A DNA stretch of 64,000 nucleotides from Lagierella massiliensis (GCA_030532135.1 JAUNLT010000005.1:1-64000), one strand, 5' to 3'; shown: positions 25,636-35,122, numbered from the stretch's first letter. The notes: a model not told the origin generated them from the sequence alone. A program made the numbers and translations.

Positions 25636-28389
25636 ATGATAAAACTCAATATAGATGGAGTGGATATTCAGGTTGAAGAAGGTACTTTGCTACTTGATGC
25701 CTGTAGAAAGGCGGGTGCTAGAATCCCAACCCTTTGCCATGACGATAATCTATCCCACTTTGGTGGATGTAGAATGTGTGTGGTTGAAGTGGAAGGTTTT
25801 AGAAATCTAGTAGCTACCTGTTGTACACAAGCAACAGACGGTATGGTTGTAAAGACAAACACTGAACTTGTACAAAAAGCTAGAAAGACAGTTCTTGACT
25901 TATTACTTTCAAACCACCCTGTTGAAGATTGCTTAACTTGCAATAAAACTGGCGATTGCCAACTGCAAAACCTAGCCTATGAGTACAACGTAAAACCTAG
26001 TTTCCACGGAGAAAAGAAAAATTATGAAATAGAGGCTAGAAATCCTGTTTTACTTAGGGACCAATCAAAGTGTATACTTTGTGGTAAATGTGTCCGAGTA
26101 TGTAAAGAAGTACAAGTGACTACAGCTATAGATTTTGTTTCAAGAGGTTTTAATTCAAAGATTGCCGCAGGTTTTGATTTGCCTCTTTCTGATGAAAACT
26201 GTAGATTATGTGGACAATGTATATCAGTTTGCCCAACAGGAGCGATTGTAAACAAGCACTTTATTGGAACAAGACCATGGGAAATAGACAAGAAAGTTAG
26301 AACTACTTGTCCTTTCTGTGGTACAGGATGTACTTTTGACTTAAATGTAAAAGACGGTAAAGTGGTAGGAGTAACTCCAGCAGAAGATGCTGTTGTAAAT
26401 AAAACTTCCCTATGTGTTAAAGGTAGAAGTCATATTGACCTAATTAGTAGTCCCGATAGACTGAAAACTCCTCTAAAAAAAGTAGACGGAGAATTTGTTC
26501 CAATCTCTTGGGATGAGGCAATAAAAACCGTTTCTGAAAACTTTACAAGAATTAAAGAAACCTATGGAAGTGACGCTCTAGCTGGACTAAGCTCTGCTAG
26601 AACTACAAACGAAGATAACTATACGTTCCAAAAGTTTATGAGAGTTGCCCTTGGTACAAATAATGTGGATCACTGTGCTAGAACCTGACATGCTCCTACA
26701 GTTGCAGGTCTTGCAACAACATTAGGTAGTGGAGCCATGACAAACTCCATAGCGGAAATTGAAGATGCAGATGTGCTTTTCATAATTGGTTCAAACGCCA
26801 CCGTAGCTCATCCTATTATTGGTAACAAGATGAAAAGAGCTGTTAAATACAACGGAACAAAACTTATTGTAGTGGACCCAAGAAAAACAGAACTTGCCTC
26901 AATGGCAGATGTTTGGTTACAATTAAGCCCAGGATCTGACGTTGCACTTATAAATGGTCTTATGAAAATCATCATTGATGAAGATTTAATTGACCACAAG
27001 TACATTGAAGAGAGAGTTGAAGGATTTGACGAACTAAAAGAAGTAGTTTCAAAATACGATAGAGAAACCGTTGAAAAAATTGCAGGTATTGACTATGACA
27101 AACTAGTTGAAGTTGCACATATCTACACCTCCTCTAAAAAGGCTGGAATTTTCTATACACTGGGTATTACAGAACACACAACAGGTACAGAAAATGTTAT
27201 GACCCTTTCCAACTTGGCACTTATCACAGGTCATGTTGGTTTCGAATCAGCAGGAGTTAACCCTATTAGAGGTCAAAACAATGTCCAAGGTGCCTGCGAT
27301 ATGGCAGCACTTCCAAATAACTTCCCAGGATATGCAAACGCATACGATGAGAAAACTATCCAAAAATATGAAGAGATTTGGGGAGCAGAATTAAGTAGAA
27401 ACACCGGTTTTAGAATTCCAGAAATGTTTGAAAGTGCCCACAAAGGCGACTTAAAAGGAATGTATATAATGGGAGAAGATCCTGTACTAACAGACCCTAA
27501 CGCAAACCATGTAAAAGCATCTTTAGATAATTTAGAGTTTTTAGTAGTACAAGATATATTTATGACCCCTACTGCAAGTCACGCAGATATTATACTTCCT
27601 GCAACATGTTATGCAGAAAAAGACGGTACCTTCACTAACACTGAAAGAAGAGTTCAAAGAGTTAGAAAAGCTGTAAATCCTCCGGGACAAGCAAGACTTG
27701 ACTGGAAGATAATTTCCGATATTGCTAAGGAAATGGGCGTAAACGGATTTGACTTTAAAAATTCAGAAGAGGTATTTGAAGATATTAGAAGATCTGCTGC
27801 ATCCTACGCAGGTATGACCTATCAAAGAATTGATAAAGAAGGATTACAATGGCCATGTCCTACTGAAAAACATCCTGGTACAAAATACCTACATAAAGGT
27901 ATTTTCTCAAGAGGTGTTGGAAAACTTGTACCTGCAGAGTACAAACCACCAAAAGAATTGACAAGTAACGAATATCCTATAACACTAGCAACCGGTAGAA
28001 TGTTATACCACTATAATGTTATGACTAGAAAGTCTAATACATTAAATGACATTAAACCTTGCGAACTTGCCGAAATAAGCCCTATTACAGCCAAAGAATA
28101 TGGACTAAAAGAGCATGATGTTATAGAAGTTACTTCTAGAAGAGGAAAAATTAGGACAAGAATTACCATTACTGATAAAGTCAAACCTAATTATCTTTGG
28201 ATGACTTTCCACTACTGGGAGTCACCTGTAAACGAACTTACAAACGATGCTTATGACCCAATAACAAAAACAGCAGAATATAAAGTTGCTGCAGTAAGCA
28301 TTAAAAAATCAGAATATATACCAGATAATTTAAGATTACCTGACTATCTTGATGACAATAAAGTAGACGACTACTCTATGCAAAAATAA
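25636..28389 (+). CDS. fdhF: formate dehydrogenase catalytic subunit, selenoprotein
   Basis: 917 codons read as one frame through an in-frame TGA at 26686-26688. Around the TGA the product reads DHCART-U-HAPTVAGLATT, the exact active-site context of selenocysteine formate dehydrogenases. Right after it a SECIS hairpin is visible (separate entry). N-terminal [2Fe-2S] (CRMCVVEVE), His-Cys3 cluster (HPVEDCLTCNKTGDCQLQ), two [4Fe-4S] (CILCGKCVRVC; CRLCGQCISVCPTGA), Fe4S4 domain (TTCPFCGTGCTFDLNV), then the bis-MGD catalytic domain up to MTFHYWESPVNELT. It interconverts formate and CO2 in the cytoplasm with electrons passing to the upstream subunits. Conventional gene calling would split it in two. 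Confidence 0.95.
26686..26725 (+). promoter_or_regulatory. bacterial SECIS element of fdhF
   Basis: Twelve bases after the UGA, GTTGC (26701-26705) pairs with GCAAC (26713-26717) around the loop AGGTCTT. The stem bases, the AGGTCT loop and the spacing are nearly those of the Escherichia coli fdhF SECIS, the SelB-binding signal. Confidence 0.9.
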
Positions 28390-28411
28390 AAAATTAAAAG
28401 CTTAAATTAAA

Positions 28412-28456
28412 AACATCCTCTTTTTAGAAAAATTCTATTAAGAGGTTGTTTTTTTT
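28412..28456 (+). terminator. rho-independent terminator of the fdh operon
   Basis: CCTCTT (28417-28422) / AAGAGG (28440-28445), with AAC/GTT extending the stem and eight T at the end. Confidence 0.75.
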
Positions 28457-28647
28457 AAAAAAAGCCTAGACCAATATATTTTACTGTATAGCCAATTAAT
28501 AGTCCTATATAAAAATTTTTTAATATCTAACCCTAACAATATTACATAAACTAATCTATTTTAATATTCTGTAACTATTTATTGTTAAAGATGAGTTATA
28601 CTATTATAGAAAAACTATACAAAGTAAAATCTACTTAGGAGCTTACT

Positions 28648-28841
28648 ATGAGATTTTCTTATAATAAACTATGAAAAAACAATTGATGAAAAGATGAATA
28701 AACTAAACTTACAAAATGCTATTAAGATACTTTTTGACCATTGAAAAAATGAGTTTGTAAATATGTAGATACTAGAAAGAATTTGTAAGTATTTTATGTG
28801 ATATATTGAAAGTTTTGGAATATAAATGTGGAGGAAGATAA
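28648..28841 (+). pseudogene. decayed XRE-family regulator
   Basis: ATG at 28648 still has an AGGAG site. In pieces it reads MRFSYNKL-stop-K, MNKLNLQNAIKILFDH-stop-KNEFVNM-stop-ILERICKYFM, then after a frame change CDILKVLEYKCGGR. The order (YNKLWK ... NKLNLQ ... ICK ... CDI..VLEY) is that of small HTH_26 regulators like the one at 1827-2054. Stops and at least two frame changes show it is dead. Its end overlaps the ATG of the methyltransferase stub, so an old operon is visible. The 28457-28647 stretch before it holds nothing I recognise. Confidence 0.55.
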
Positions 28842-29074
28842 TGAGTAACTTATCCCAAAAGAAAAGAGAAGAAATGCTTAGCTACTTAAATCATCTAAAA
28901 AAGATTCATACAGATGATGAAAGCATAATTGCACTTGAAAAAATAGAAATAGCATTAACTGAAAAGAAATATGGGCTTGTTTGGGAAGAGCACGAAGAAG
29001 AAGTTGATAAGAAACTTGTCCATAATATCCCTGTATTTAGAGAAATAGAAGAAAGATACGAGGCTTTTTATTAA
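28841..29074 (+). pseudogene. N-terminal stub of a type III-like DNA methyltransferase
   Basis: 77 residues from ATG 28841 with a GGAGG site (28830-28834). The segment REEMLSYLNHLKKIHTDDES, KYGLVWEEHEEEVDKKLVHN, IPVFREIEERY is the N-terminal leader of type III/beta-class site-specific adenine methyltransferases, which normally run on for hundreds of residues with a DPPY motif. Here the frame ends just after that leader. A short further piece (about 29080-29135) could be a leftover of the other end. The stub has no catalytic domain, so methylation is not expected. Confidence 0.6.
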
Positions 29075-29216
29075 TAACACAGTATACAATGAAGATATGA
29101 CTAATGTTGAATGGAGAAGGATTGAAGATGTATTATAACTTATATGTTTATTGTTTTATATAATATATTTAAATAATACTTTTTTGAATAAAATATCTTT
29201 TTTATTAACAAAGTGA

Positions 29217-29251
29217 AAGGCTATGAGTTAAAACCCTCACAGCCTTTTTTT
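29217..29251 (+). terminator. rho-independent terminator
   Basis: AGGCT-A-TGAG (29218-29227) / CTCA-C-AGCCT (29236-29245), followed by a T run. Lies 140 bp after the methyltransferase stub. Confidence 0.7.
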
Positions 29252-29315
29252 GTAAATAAACCATCAAATTATTTTTCTAAAAACCTAATTTAATGAGTTT
29301 AAATTCTCTTTTAAA

Positions 29316-30518
29316 TTAATTTTTTATCTTTTCTGCCATTTCTTTTGCCATTTTTCTAAGTCCTTCAAGTTCTTCTTTGTGCATAGTTCCTCTTGCCTCA
29401 ACTATAGTTTCAATGGAGTCGAAGTTACTTGATTCTTTAAACTCTTTCAAATCTTTAACAGCTCCTCCACTCCAGCCATATGAGCCAAATATTCCTAGCA
29501 CGTGATTTTTAATTTTATCGTGTTTTAAAACATTTAATAAATTGTACATGCTAGGGTAAACAGAATTGTCATAGGTTGCTGAACCTAAGAATAGGCCTTT
29601 ATATTTCCAAATTTCTGAAATAATATATGAGAAGTTAGTTTTAGAGCAATCAAAAACTTGGATATTTCTAACTCCTTCTTCTGCTAGGAACTGTGCTAAG
29701 TGATCCGCCATAGATTCTGTATTTCCGTACATTGAGCCATATACAATAACAACGCCCTCTTCTACTTCGTAATTTGACCATTTTCTATAGTCTTCTATAA
29801 TTATTTCAGGATTTTTTCTCCATACAAACCCATGAACAGGACATATTATATCTATATCTAGCTCTCTAACCTTGTCAACTGCTTTTGCAGCAACTGCTGA
29901 GTATTTCCCAACTATATTTGAATAGTATCTTCTAGTTTCAGACTGAAAAACAGAATAGTCTGCTTGTTCATCAAAGATTGCTCCATCTAGTGTTCCAAAA
30001 CCGCCAAATATATCTTGAGAAAAAAGCACTTTATCATTAGGTTCGTAACTTACCATCGCCTCAGGCCAATGAACCATAGAGGTCATTACAAAGTGTAACT
30101 CACGACTACCTAAACTTAACACATCTGCATCTTTAACTTCAAAAAACTTATCATCAGAAGGCTCTAGTTCCAATAAGTCATAAAGCATAGTCCTAGTTCT
30201 CTTATTTCCTACCAACACAACTTCAGGATAACATTCTAATATATCTTTTATGCAACCTGAATGGTCTGGTTCCATATGCTGGATTACAAGATAATCTAAA
30301 TCTCTTCCATCTAAAATTTCTCTAACGCTATTTACAAAACCACCGGATTTATTTATCCTAATGGTATCAATTAGACAAGTTTTCTCATCTTTAATTAAAT
30401 AGCAATTATAGGAAACTCCTTTAGGTAAAGGTAGCATATTTTCAAATAGTGCCGTTTCTCTATCATTTGCACCTATATAGTATAAATTAGATAAGATTTC
30501 CTTTTTTAAACAGTTCAT
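29316..30518 (-). CDS. FprA-type flavodiiron protein
   Basis: 400 residues, A-type flavoprotein. The N-terminal metallo-beta-lactamase-like diiron domain has the ligands in QHMEPDHSG, the Glu/Asp region SQDIFGGFGTLDG and His in CPVHGFVWRKNPE. The C-terminal flavodoxin domain binds FMN (VYGSMYGNTESMADHLAQF). These cytoplasmic enzymes reduce O2 or NO to protect anaerobes. No rubredoxin gene is adjacent. It lies 11 bp downstream of the TtcA-like gene, so the two are probably cotranscribed. Confidence 0.93.
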   Translation of the reverse strand: MNCLKKEILSNLYYIGANDRETALFENMLPLPKGVSYNCYLIKDEKTCLIDTIRINKSGGFVNSVREILDGRDLDYLVIQHMEPDHSGCIKDILECYPEVVLVGNKRTRTMLYDLLELEPSDDKFFEVKDADVLSLGSRELHFVMTSMVHWPEAMVSYEPNDKVLFSQDIFGGFGTLDGAIFDEQADYSVFQSETRRYYSNIVGKYSAVAAKAVDKVRELDIDIICPVHGFVWRKNPEIIIEDYRKWSNYEVEEGVVIVYGSMYGNTESMADHLAQFLAEEGVRNIQVFDCSKTNFSYIISEIWKYKGLFLGSATYDNSVYPSMYNLLNVLKHDKIKNHVLGIFGSYGWSGGAVKDLKEFKESSNFDSIETIVEARGTMHKEELEGLRKMAKEMAEKIKN

Positions 30519-30529
30519 AATAACCCCCT

Positions 30530-31396
30530 TTAATAATCATCTAAAAAAGAATGTTTTTTATCATCTTTAACATATCCTAAAACCCTGTCTAAATCAATAT
30601 TTTCACAAGATCTAAAAATATTGATGGCAACGTTTTTAAATCCATCATCTTCTAATTGTTTAATCAAATCTTTTATTTTAAACCTGGTAGAACCAATTTT
30701 TTTAGCTGCAACCATACAAGCACAATTTAAAGGCATAAGACCTGTATAAGTCATCCACCTTATAATACTTTCTTCCCTAATAAAGTACATGGGTCTAATA
30801 ATCTGCATATTTTCGAAATTAGATGCTTTTAATTTTGGCATCATGGTCTTAAAATTCCCAGCACAAAGTATATTCATCATATTGGTTTCAATTACATCGT
30901 CAAAATGGTGACCTAGTGCAAGCTTATTACAACCTAGTTCTTTAGCTTTTGCATAAAGGGAACCTCTTCTCATTCTTGCACACATATAACAAGGATAATC
31001 TTGAGATATTTTATCTGCAACTTGAAATATATCTGATTTATATATGGTAACTGGAATGTTCAAATAATCACAATTTTCTTCTAATAGCTTTCTAATATCT
31101 TCATGATATCCCGGATCCATAGCAATAAATTCTAATTCAAAATTATTTTTTCCATTTTTTTTAAGTTCTTGAAATAACTTTGCTAGAAGTAAACTGTCTT
31201 TTCCACCGGAAATAGCAATAGCAATTTTGTCATTATCTTGAATTAAATCGTATTCCTTAATGGCCTTAATAAACTTGGACCATATATATTTTCTATATCT
31301 TTTTATAATAGCTTTTTCAATATCCTGTAATGGTTTTAATTCTTCGGTTACAATCATTTCAGGACAAAAACCACTTTGTAAATTATTTTCTGTCAA
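30530..31396 (-). CDS. TtcA-like PP-loop tRNA-thiolation ATPase
   Basis: 288 residues. The PP-loop SGGKDSLLLAKLF (residue about 65) binds ATP. A CxxC pair lies in YPCYMCARMRRGSLY and a third Cys in NCACMVAAK, the three-Cys arrangement that holds the [4Fe-4S] cluster of TtcA-type enzymes. LALGHHFDDVIETNMMN is the family signature. TtcA makes 2-thiocytidine in tRNA; in this clade the exact tRNA target is uncertain. Upstream of and probably coupled with the flavodiiron gene. Confidence 0.85.
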   Translation of the reverse strand: MTENNLQSGFCPEMIVTEELKPLQDIEKAIIKRYRKYIWSKFIKAIKEYDLIQDNDKIAIAISGGKDSLLLAKLFQELKKNGKNNFELEFIAMDPGYHEDIRKLLEENCDYLNIPVTIYKSDIFQVADKISQDYPCYMCARMRRGSLYAKAKELGCNKLALGHHFDDVIETNMMNILCAGNFKTMMPKLKASNFENMQIIRPMYFIREESIIRWMTYTGLMPLNCACMVAAKKIGSTRFKIKDLIKQLEDDGFKNVAINIFRSCENIDLDRVLGYVKDDKKHSFLDDY

Positions 31397-31442
31397 TTTT
31401 AACTCCTTATACTAATTATATCACGAATTTAAATCAATAAAG

Positions 31443-31471
31443 AAAAAAGAACCCTACTTGTGATAAGGCTC
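31443..31471 (-). terminator. terminator overlapping the end of rlmH
   Basis: GAACCCTA (31449-31456) pairs with TAAGGCTC (31464-31471) with two wobble pairs; on the minus strand TTTTTTC follows. Confidence 0.6.
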
Positions 31472-31930
31472 ATTTTTTGAAATTTTAATCCATCTATATA
31501 GTTGTTCATATAAAATTAGCTTCATAAGTTGATGTGGGAAGGTGAACTTAGAAAAAGATAGCTTTAAATCGGCTCTATTTTTGATTTTATTTGATAATCC
31601 ATATGACGACCCAATTACAAAAACAAAGTCGTTATATCCTTGAATTTTTAGCGTATCAATCAAATTAGAAAATTCTTCACTGGAATATTGTTTTCCTTTT
31701 AAGTCTAGTACTATTACAAAGTCCTTAGTAGAAATTTTATTTAGTATTTTATCAGCTTCTTCATCTAAAGCAATTTCAATATTTGATTTGTTCTCATCTC
31801 GAATAAAAGACTCTTTTAATTCAATTTCTTCAAGACGTACATAAGCTTTTATTCTTTTAGAAAATTCTTTTAACCCATCCCTTAAAAAAGGTTCTTTTAT
31901 ATTACCTATCGTTATTATTTTAACATTCAT
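31454..31930 (-). CDS. rlmH: 23S rRNA (pseudouridine1915-N3)-methyltransferase
   Basis: 158 residues, full SPOUT-family length. It starts MNVKIITIGNIKEPFLRDGL and has the SAM-binding knot in FVFVIGSSYGLSNKIKNRAD and the C-terminal ligand block SFSKFTFPHQLMKLILYEQL, YRWIKISKNEPYHK. The enzyme methylates pseudouridine 1915 of 23S rRNA on 70S ribosomes. Three bases separate it from the upstream MBL-fold gene; the same pair often sits near the origin in Firmicutes. Confidence 0.95.
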   Translation of the reverse strand: MNVKIITIGNIKEPFLRDGLKEFSKRIKAYVRLEEIELKESFIRDENKSNIEIALDEEADKILNKISTKDFVIVLDLKGKQYSSEEFSNLIDTLKIQGYNDFVFVIGSSYGLSNKIKNRADLKLSFSKFTFPHQLMKLILYEQLYRWIKISKNEPYHK

Positions 31931-31933
31931 ATT

Positions 31934-32722
31934 TTATAACTCAATTCTATTACTAACATTATTTCTATCTGCTATATTTAAAGAAATATCCCTACTTAAA
32001 TCTAGACCAAGATCTTTTAAATGTTCATAGATGGTATTATAAGCAAGTGTTGTAGTGTTATTTTCATTACTTAAGTGTGCTAAAATCACCTTTTCTCCAT
32101 TACCAGTAAGAACATCTTCCAATGTGTTTGCACAGTCTAAGTTAGATAAATGTCCCTTAGTAGACGCGACTCTACGTTTTAGTGAAGGTGAATAAGGACC
32201 ATTCATTAACATTATAGGATCGTGATTTGATTCGATAAAGAAAATATCTGAACCCATAATTTGTTTTTTTATCCTTTCGTTTACAGTACCCGTATCTGTT
32301 AGTATGGAAAGTTTTGATTTTTTATTGTATATGGAAAATCCACAACTATTAGCAGCATCATGAAATGTTGAAAAAGGGTGTATATCTAAATCTTTCAAGG
32401 TAAAATCATAATCATTTTTAAATACTAAAATATTATTATCGTCAATTAATCCTATTTTATTTATCATTGCAATCCAGGTTTCTTTATTAGCAATAATAGG
32501 AATATTATATCTTCTACTCATAACGCCTACACCTTTAACGTGGTCTGTATGTTCATGAGTAACTAATATTGCATCTATAGTATCTGGCAGAATACCTGCT
32601 TGTGTTATAAGTTTTTCAAGTCGTTTACCTGTAAATCCTGCATCTATTAAAACCCTAGTTTTATCAGTCTCTACTAATAAGGAATTTCCTGAAGATCCAC
32701 TAGAAAGTGATGTGAACTTCAA
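31934..32722 (-). CDS. WalJ/YycJ-like MBL-fold hydrolase
   Basis: 262 residues. Starts MKFTSLSSGSSGNSLLVE, the hallmark of YycJ/WalJ proteins. Metal ligands: VTHEHTDHVKG, the Asp in ILTDTGTVNE and His in LSNENNTTTLAYN/AHLSN. An exonuclease-like enzyme usually encoded with the walRK system near the origin; walRK is not seen here. The gene is divergent from cinA. Confidence 0.88.
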   Translation of the reverse strand: MKFTSLSSGSSGNSLLVETDKTRVLIDAGFTGKRLEKLITQAGILPDTIDAILVTHEHTDHVKGVGVMSRRYNIPIIANKETWIAMINKIGLIDDNNILVFKNDYDFTLKDLDIHPFSTFHDAANSCGFSIYNKKSKLSILTDTGTVNERIKKQIMGSDIFFIESNHDPIMLMNGPYSPSLKRRVASTKGHLSNLDCANTLEDVLTGNGEKVILAHLSNENNTTTLAYNTIYEHLKDLGLDLSRDISLNIADRNNVSNRIEL

Positions 32723-32828
32723 TTATATCAACTCCTTTTTTATACAGAATACATTATATAACAATTGGACTTGTAAATAAAGGTTTTGTAGGTCTAATAT
32801 CTAATGTATAATTACTTTAGGTGATGAA

Positions 32829-33338
32829 ATGAAATATTCAACTTTTAGCGAAATGAAATGTGTAAATAAAAATATAAATGTAGATGAAAATTTTATTCTA
32901 TTTTTAATAAAAAACAAAATTACTGTTTCCACAGCTGAATCTCTTACTGCTGGACTTATTTCTTCTACTATAGCCAATGTTCCCGGTGCGAGTAGTGTAT
33001 TAGAAATGGGATTGGTCACATATACTGAAGAATCTAAAAATCTTCTCTTAAATGTTTCACGTGAAACATTGCAGAGGTATTCGGCAGTTAGTTTTGCAAC
33101 TTGTTATGAAATGCTAAATGGTCTCGAACTTAAAAGTAATTCAATGCTAAATATTGCAACTACAGGTTACGCTGGTCCTGGAGATAAGGCAGGTTTAGTT
33201 TTTATTGGTGTTAGTTTTATGAAAAATAAACATTTTTATCGACTTAAAATCAACGGAGATAGAAACGAAATTAGACTTAAAGTAGTTTCTTTAGCATTTT
33301 ATTTTAGCAATAATTTAATTAAAGAATTTATCTCTTAA
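32829..33338 (+). CDS. CinA C-terminal domain protein (nicotinamide-nucleotide amidohydrolase type)
   Basis: 169 residues, only the amidohydrolase domain of CinA. Signature TVSTAESLTAGLISSTIANV with the catalytic Ser/Thr region, PGASSVLEMGLVTYTEESK and ATTGYAGPGDKAGLVFIGV. It should deamidate nicotinamide mononucleotide for NAD recycling. Preceded by AGGTGA. A perfect parS site (33053-33068) lies inside the reading frame, encoding the VSRET part. Confidence 0.88.
   Translation: MKYSTFSEMKCVNKNINVDENFILFLIKNKITVSTAESLTAGLISSTIANVPGASSVLEMGLVTYTEESKNLLLNVSRETLQRYSAVSFATCYEMLNGLELKSNSMLNIATTGYAGPGDKAGLVFIGVSFMKNKHFYRLKINGDRNEIRLKVVSLAFYFSNNLIKEFIS
33053..33068. promoter_or_regulatory. parS site 1 (inside cinA)
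   Basis: TGTTTCACGTGAAACA, exact match to the conserved ParB-binding palindrome; here extended to 18 bp by flanking A/T. Confidence 0.9.
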
Positions 33339-33393
33339 TATTTAATATTAAGCTGTTATTTTTATTGTAACTTTTATTGTAAATTTAATATAT

Positions 33394-33409
33394 TGTTTCA
33401 CGTGAAACA
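33394..33409. promoter_or_regulatory. parS site 2
   Basis: TGTTTCACGTGAAACA, exact, in the gap after cinA. Confidence 0.9.
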
Positions 33410-33463
33410 TTCCAAGTTAAATAAAATATTTGTATAAATTTGTTTTATGTTTTTATACAAATA

Positions 33464-33479
33464 TGTTTCACGTGAAACA
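33464..33479. promoter_or_regulatory. parS site 3
   Basis: TGTTTCACGTGAAACA, exact, 70 bp beyond site 2. The three sites cluster within 430 bp, about 8 kb from dnaA. Confidence 0.9.
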
Positions 33480-33589
33480 TTTCTATTGGTAAAATTTATT
33501 ACATCAAATTTTATTCTATTTGCATTTTCTAGATTAAGATTTTCAAGTATAAAATTATATGAAAAAAGAATAGGTAAACTAAATTTTAA

Positions 33590-33930
33590 TAATTAGTTAT
33601 CCACAAGTTTTGTAAAATCTATTATAAATATGTAAATTTTAATTATATTTGAGATTTGGTAATGTCATCTTATCCACATTGTAATTTTTCGTATATTTTT
33701 TGTTATCCACATTTTATTTTCTATCTAATAATCTAAAGATTTAATTTTTTCAAATTTATTCACTTATTAATTTAAATAAAACATTGAAATTTAAACGTTA
33801 TTGTGGGGTATTGACTTTTGTTGTTATTTTGTTGTTCTGTAATAATTCTTTTTAAATACTAAATTAACTTTATCCACAAAGTTATGCACATAATAATCCA
33901 CATAGTTGTCCACATGGTTATCCACAATTT
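33590..33930. other. DnaA-box cluster of the origin region (distal part)
   Basis: Intergenic and AT-rich. Exact TTATCCACA at 33597, 33670, 33703, 33870 and 33918, plus near matches TTATGCACA (33882), TAATCCACA (33894) and TTGTCCACA (33906). All eight are in the same orientation. The five boxes within 33870-33926 are almost back to back. The rest of 33339-33999 has parS sites and AT-rich spacer, no gene. Confidence 0.85.
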
Positions 33931-33999
33931 ATATTAAACTGTAATATTTTTGTAAAAGTTTTTCTTATTTTCATATGTTATTATTGTTAAGGGGGAATT

Positions 34000-35100
34000 A
34001 TGAAATCTACTATTAAATATTTCTTTATTGGATTTTTATCAGTATTAATTCTGGTATCTTCCATAAGAATAAACAAATCAAATAATCTCTCAGGAGAGAA
34101 CAACTTGATACTTAATATAAAAACAATACCTGTTAATTATTATTTTTCTAAACTTCCAGAAAATAATAATTATAGTTTACTTGGAAAACATTTAAATAAA
34201 AAATCTTTAATGATTAATGCTTCTAATAGTCTTGTTATTCCTACATATGTTAAAGACAATAACCAAGCTATTCATCCTTCTATTTTTTATGATCCGGACA
34301 TGAAATATGGTTATAGATACATTTTAGCTTTTACTCCTTATAGTTTTTTAAATGATCAGACAGAAAATCCTAGTATAGTTGTTTCTAACGATGGAATTAA
34401 TTTTAAAATTTTAGAAGATGTTCCCAGTCCTCTTGTAAAACCGGAAAAAAATTGTCATTTATCTGATGTTTGTATATTTGAGAAGGATAGTACCTTAGAA
34501 ATATGGTATAGGGAATCTAATAAGAAAACTAGACTTTCAAGACTTTTAAGAATTACTACAAATGATTTAATAAGTTATACTAAACCTCAAGTTATATTAG
34601 ATTATGGTACTTCCGGTTATGGTTTAGGATCACCGTCTGTTTTATATGAAGATGGTGTTTATAAAATTTACTATCGTAAAAACATGGACATAGGCTCTGA
34701 TTCTTATGTGTATAGGGCGTCTTTAGATTTAAAGAGTTTTACTAACCCAATACCTTTAAAATTTGACAAAGGTGAATGGACAAATTATCACCCATGGCAT
34801 TTAGAAATAAAAAAAGTAAATAATATATACTATTGTCTAACTATGAACTGCCCCGACGGTAAAATGGATACTTCTTCTCTTTTTTTACTAGAATCTTATG
34901 ACGGAATAAATTTTAAAAATCCTATTAAAATATTAGAACCTAGTGAAAAGGGTCACGATAATTGGTTAATTTATAAATCTACTTTTATGGTTAAAGACGA
35001 TACTGTATGGTTATATTATTCTGCTATAGATAAGCTTAAAAAATCAACCATATCTTTGCTTAGTGGACCAGATTTTTTACACTTAAAACCTGTATATTAA
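34000..35100 (+). CDS. secreted or membrane-anchored beta-propeller protein (GH43/GH32-like)
   Basis: 366 residues with an N-terminal hydrophobic helix (KYFFIGFLSVLILVSSIRI), signal peptide or anchor. The remainder has repeated blade-like segments with a furanosidase-type pattern: AIHPSIFYDPD, NPSIVVSNDGINF, LGSPSVLYEDGVYKIYYRK, TNYHPWHLEIKKVNNIYYCL, STFMVKDDTVWLYYS. This is typical of five-bladed GH43/GH32-clan proteins, but the three catalytic acids are not confirmed. It sits between the DnaA-box cluster and rsmG, where parA/parB are often found. Ribosome site AAGGGGG. Confidence 0.65.
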   Translation: MKSTIKYFFIGFLSVLILVSSIRINKSNNLSGENNLILNIKTIPVNYYFSKLPENNNYSLLGKHLNKKSLMINASNSLVIPTYVKDNNQAIHPSIFYDPDMKYGYRYILAFTPYSFLNDQTENPSIVVSNDGINFKILEDVPSPLVKPEKNCHLSDVCIFEKDSTLEIWYRESNKKTRLSRLLRITTNDLISYTKPQVILDYGTSGYGLGSPSVLYEDGVYKIYYRKNMDIGSDSYVYRASLDLKSFTNPIPLKFDKGEWTNYHPWHLEIKKVNNIYYCLTMNCPDGKMDTSSLFLLESYDGINFKNPIKILEPSEKGHDNWLIYKSTFMVKDDTVWLYYSAIDKLKKSTISLLSGPDFLHLKPVY

Positions 35101-35122
35101 AAGACGGCAATTGCCGTCTTTT
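35099..35122. terminator. bidirectional hairpin terminator
   Basis: AAAAGACGGCAA / TTGCCGTCTTTT, a perfect palindrome between the convergent propeller gene and rsmG. Confidence 0.88.

Noticed and set aside
26686..26736. fdhF could be two separate genes broken by a stop
   Set aside because: The UGA sits in the invariant active-site context, the frame is unchanged across it and a SECIS hairpin follows, so it is one selenoprotein.
28672..28674. UGA in the small regulator at 28648 as another selenocysteine
   Set aside because: Relatives have Trp there (NKLWK), and further TGA/TAG stops and frame changes follow, so it is a pseudogene.
33339..33999. Prophage or integrative attachment site in the origin gap
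   Set aside because: No integrase, no tRNA and no direct repeats; DnaA boxes and parS account for the structure seen.
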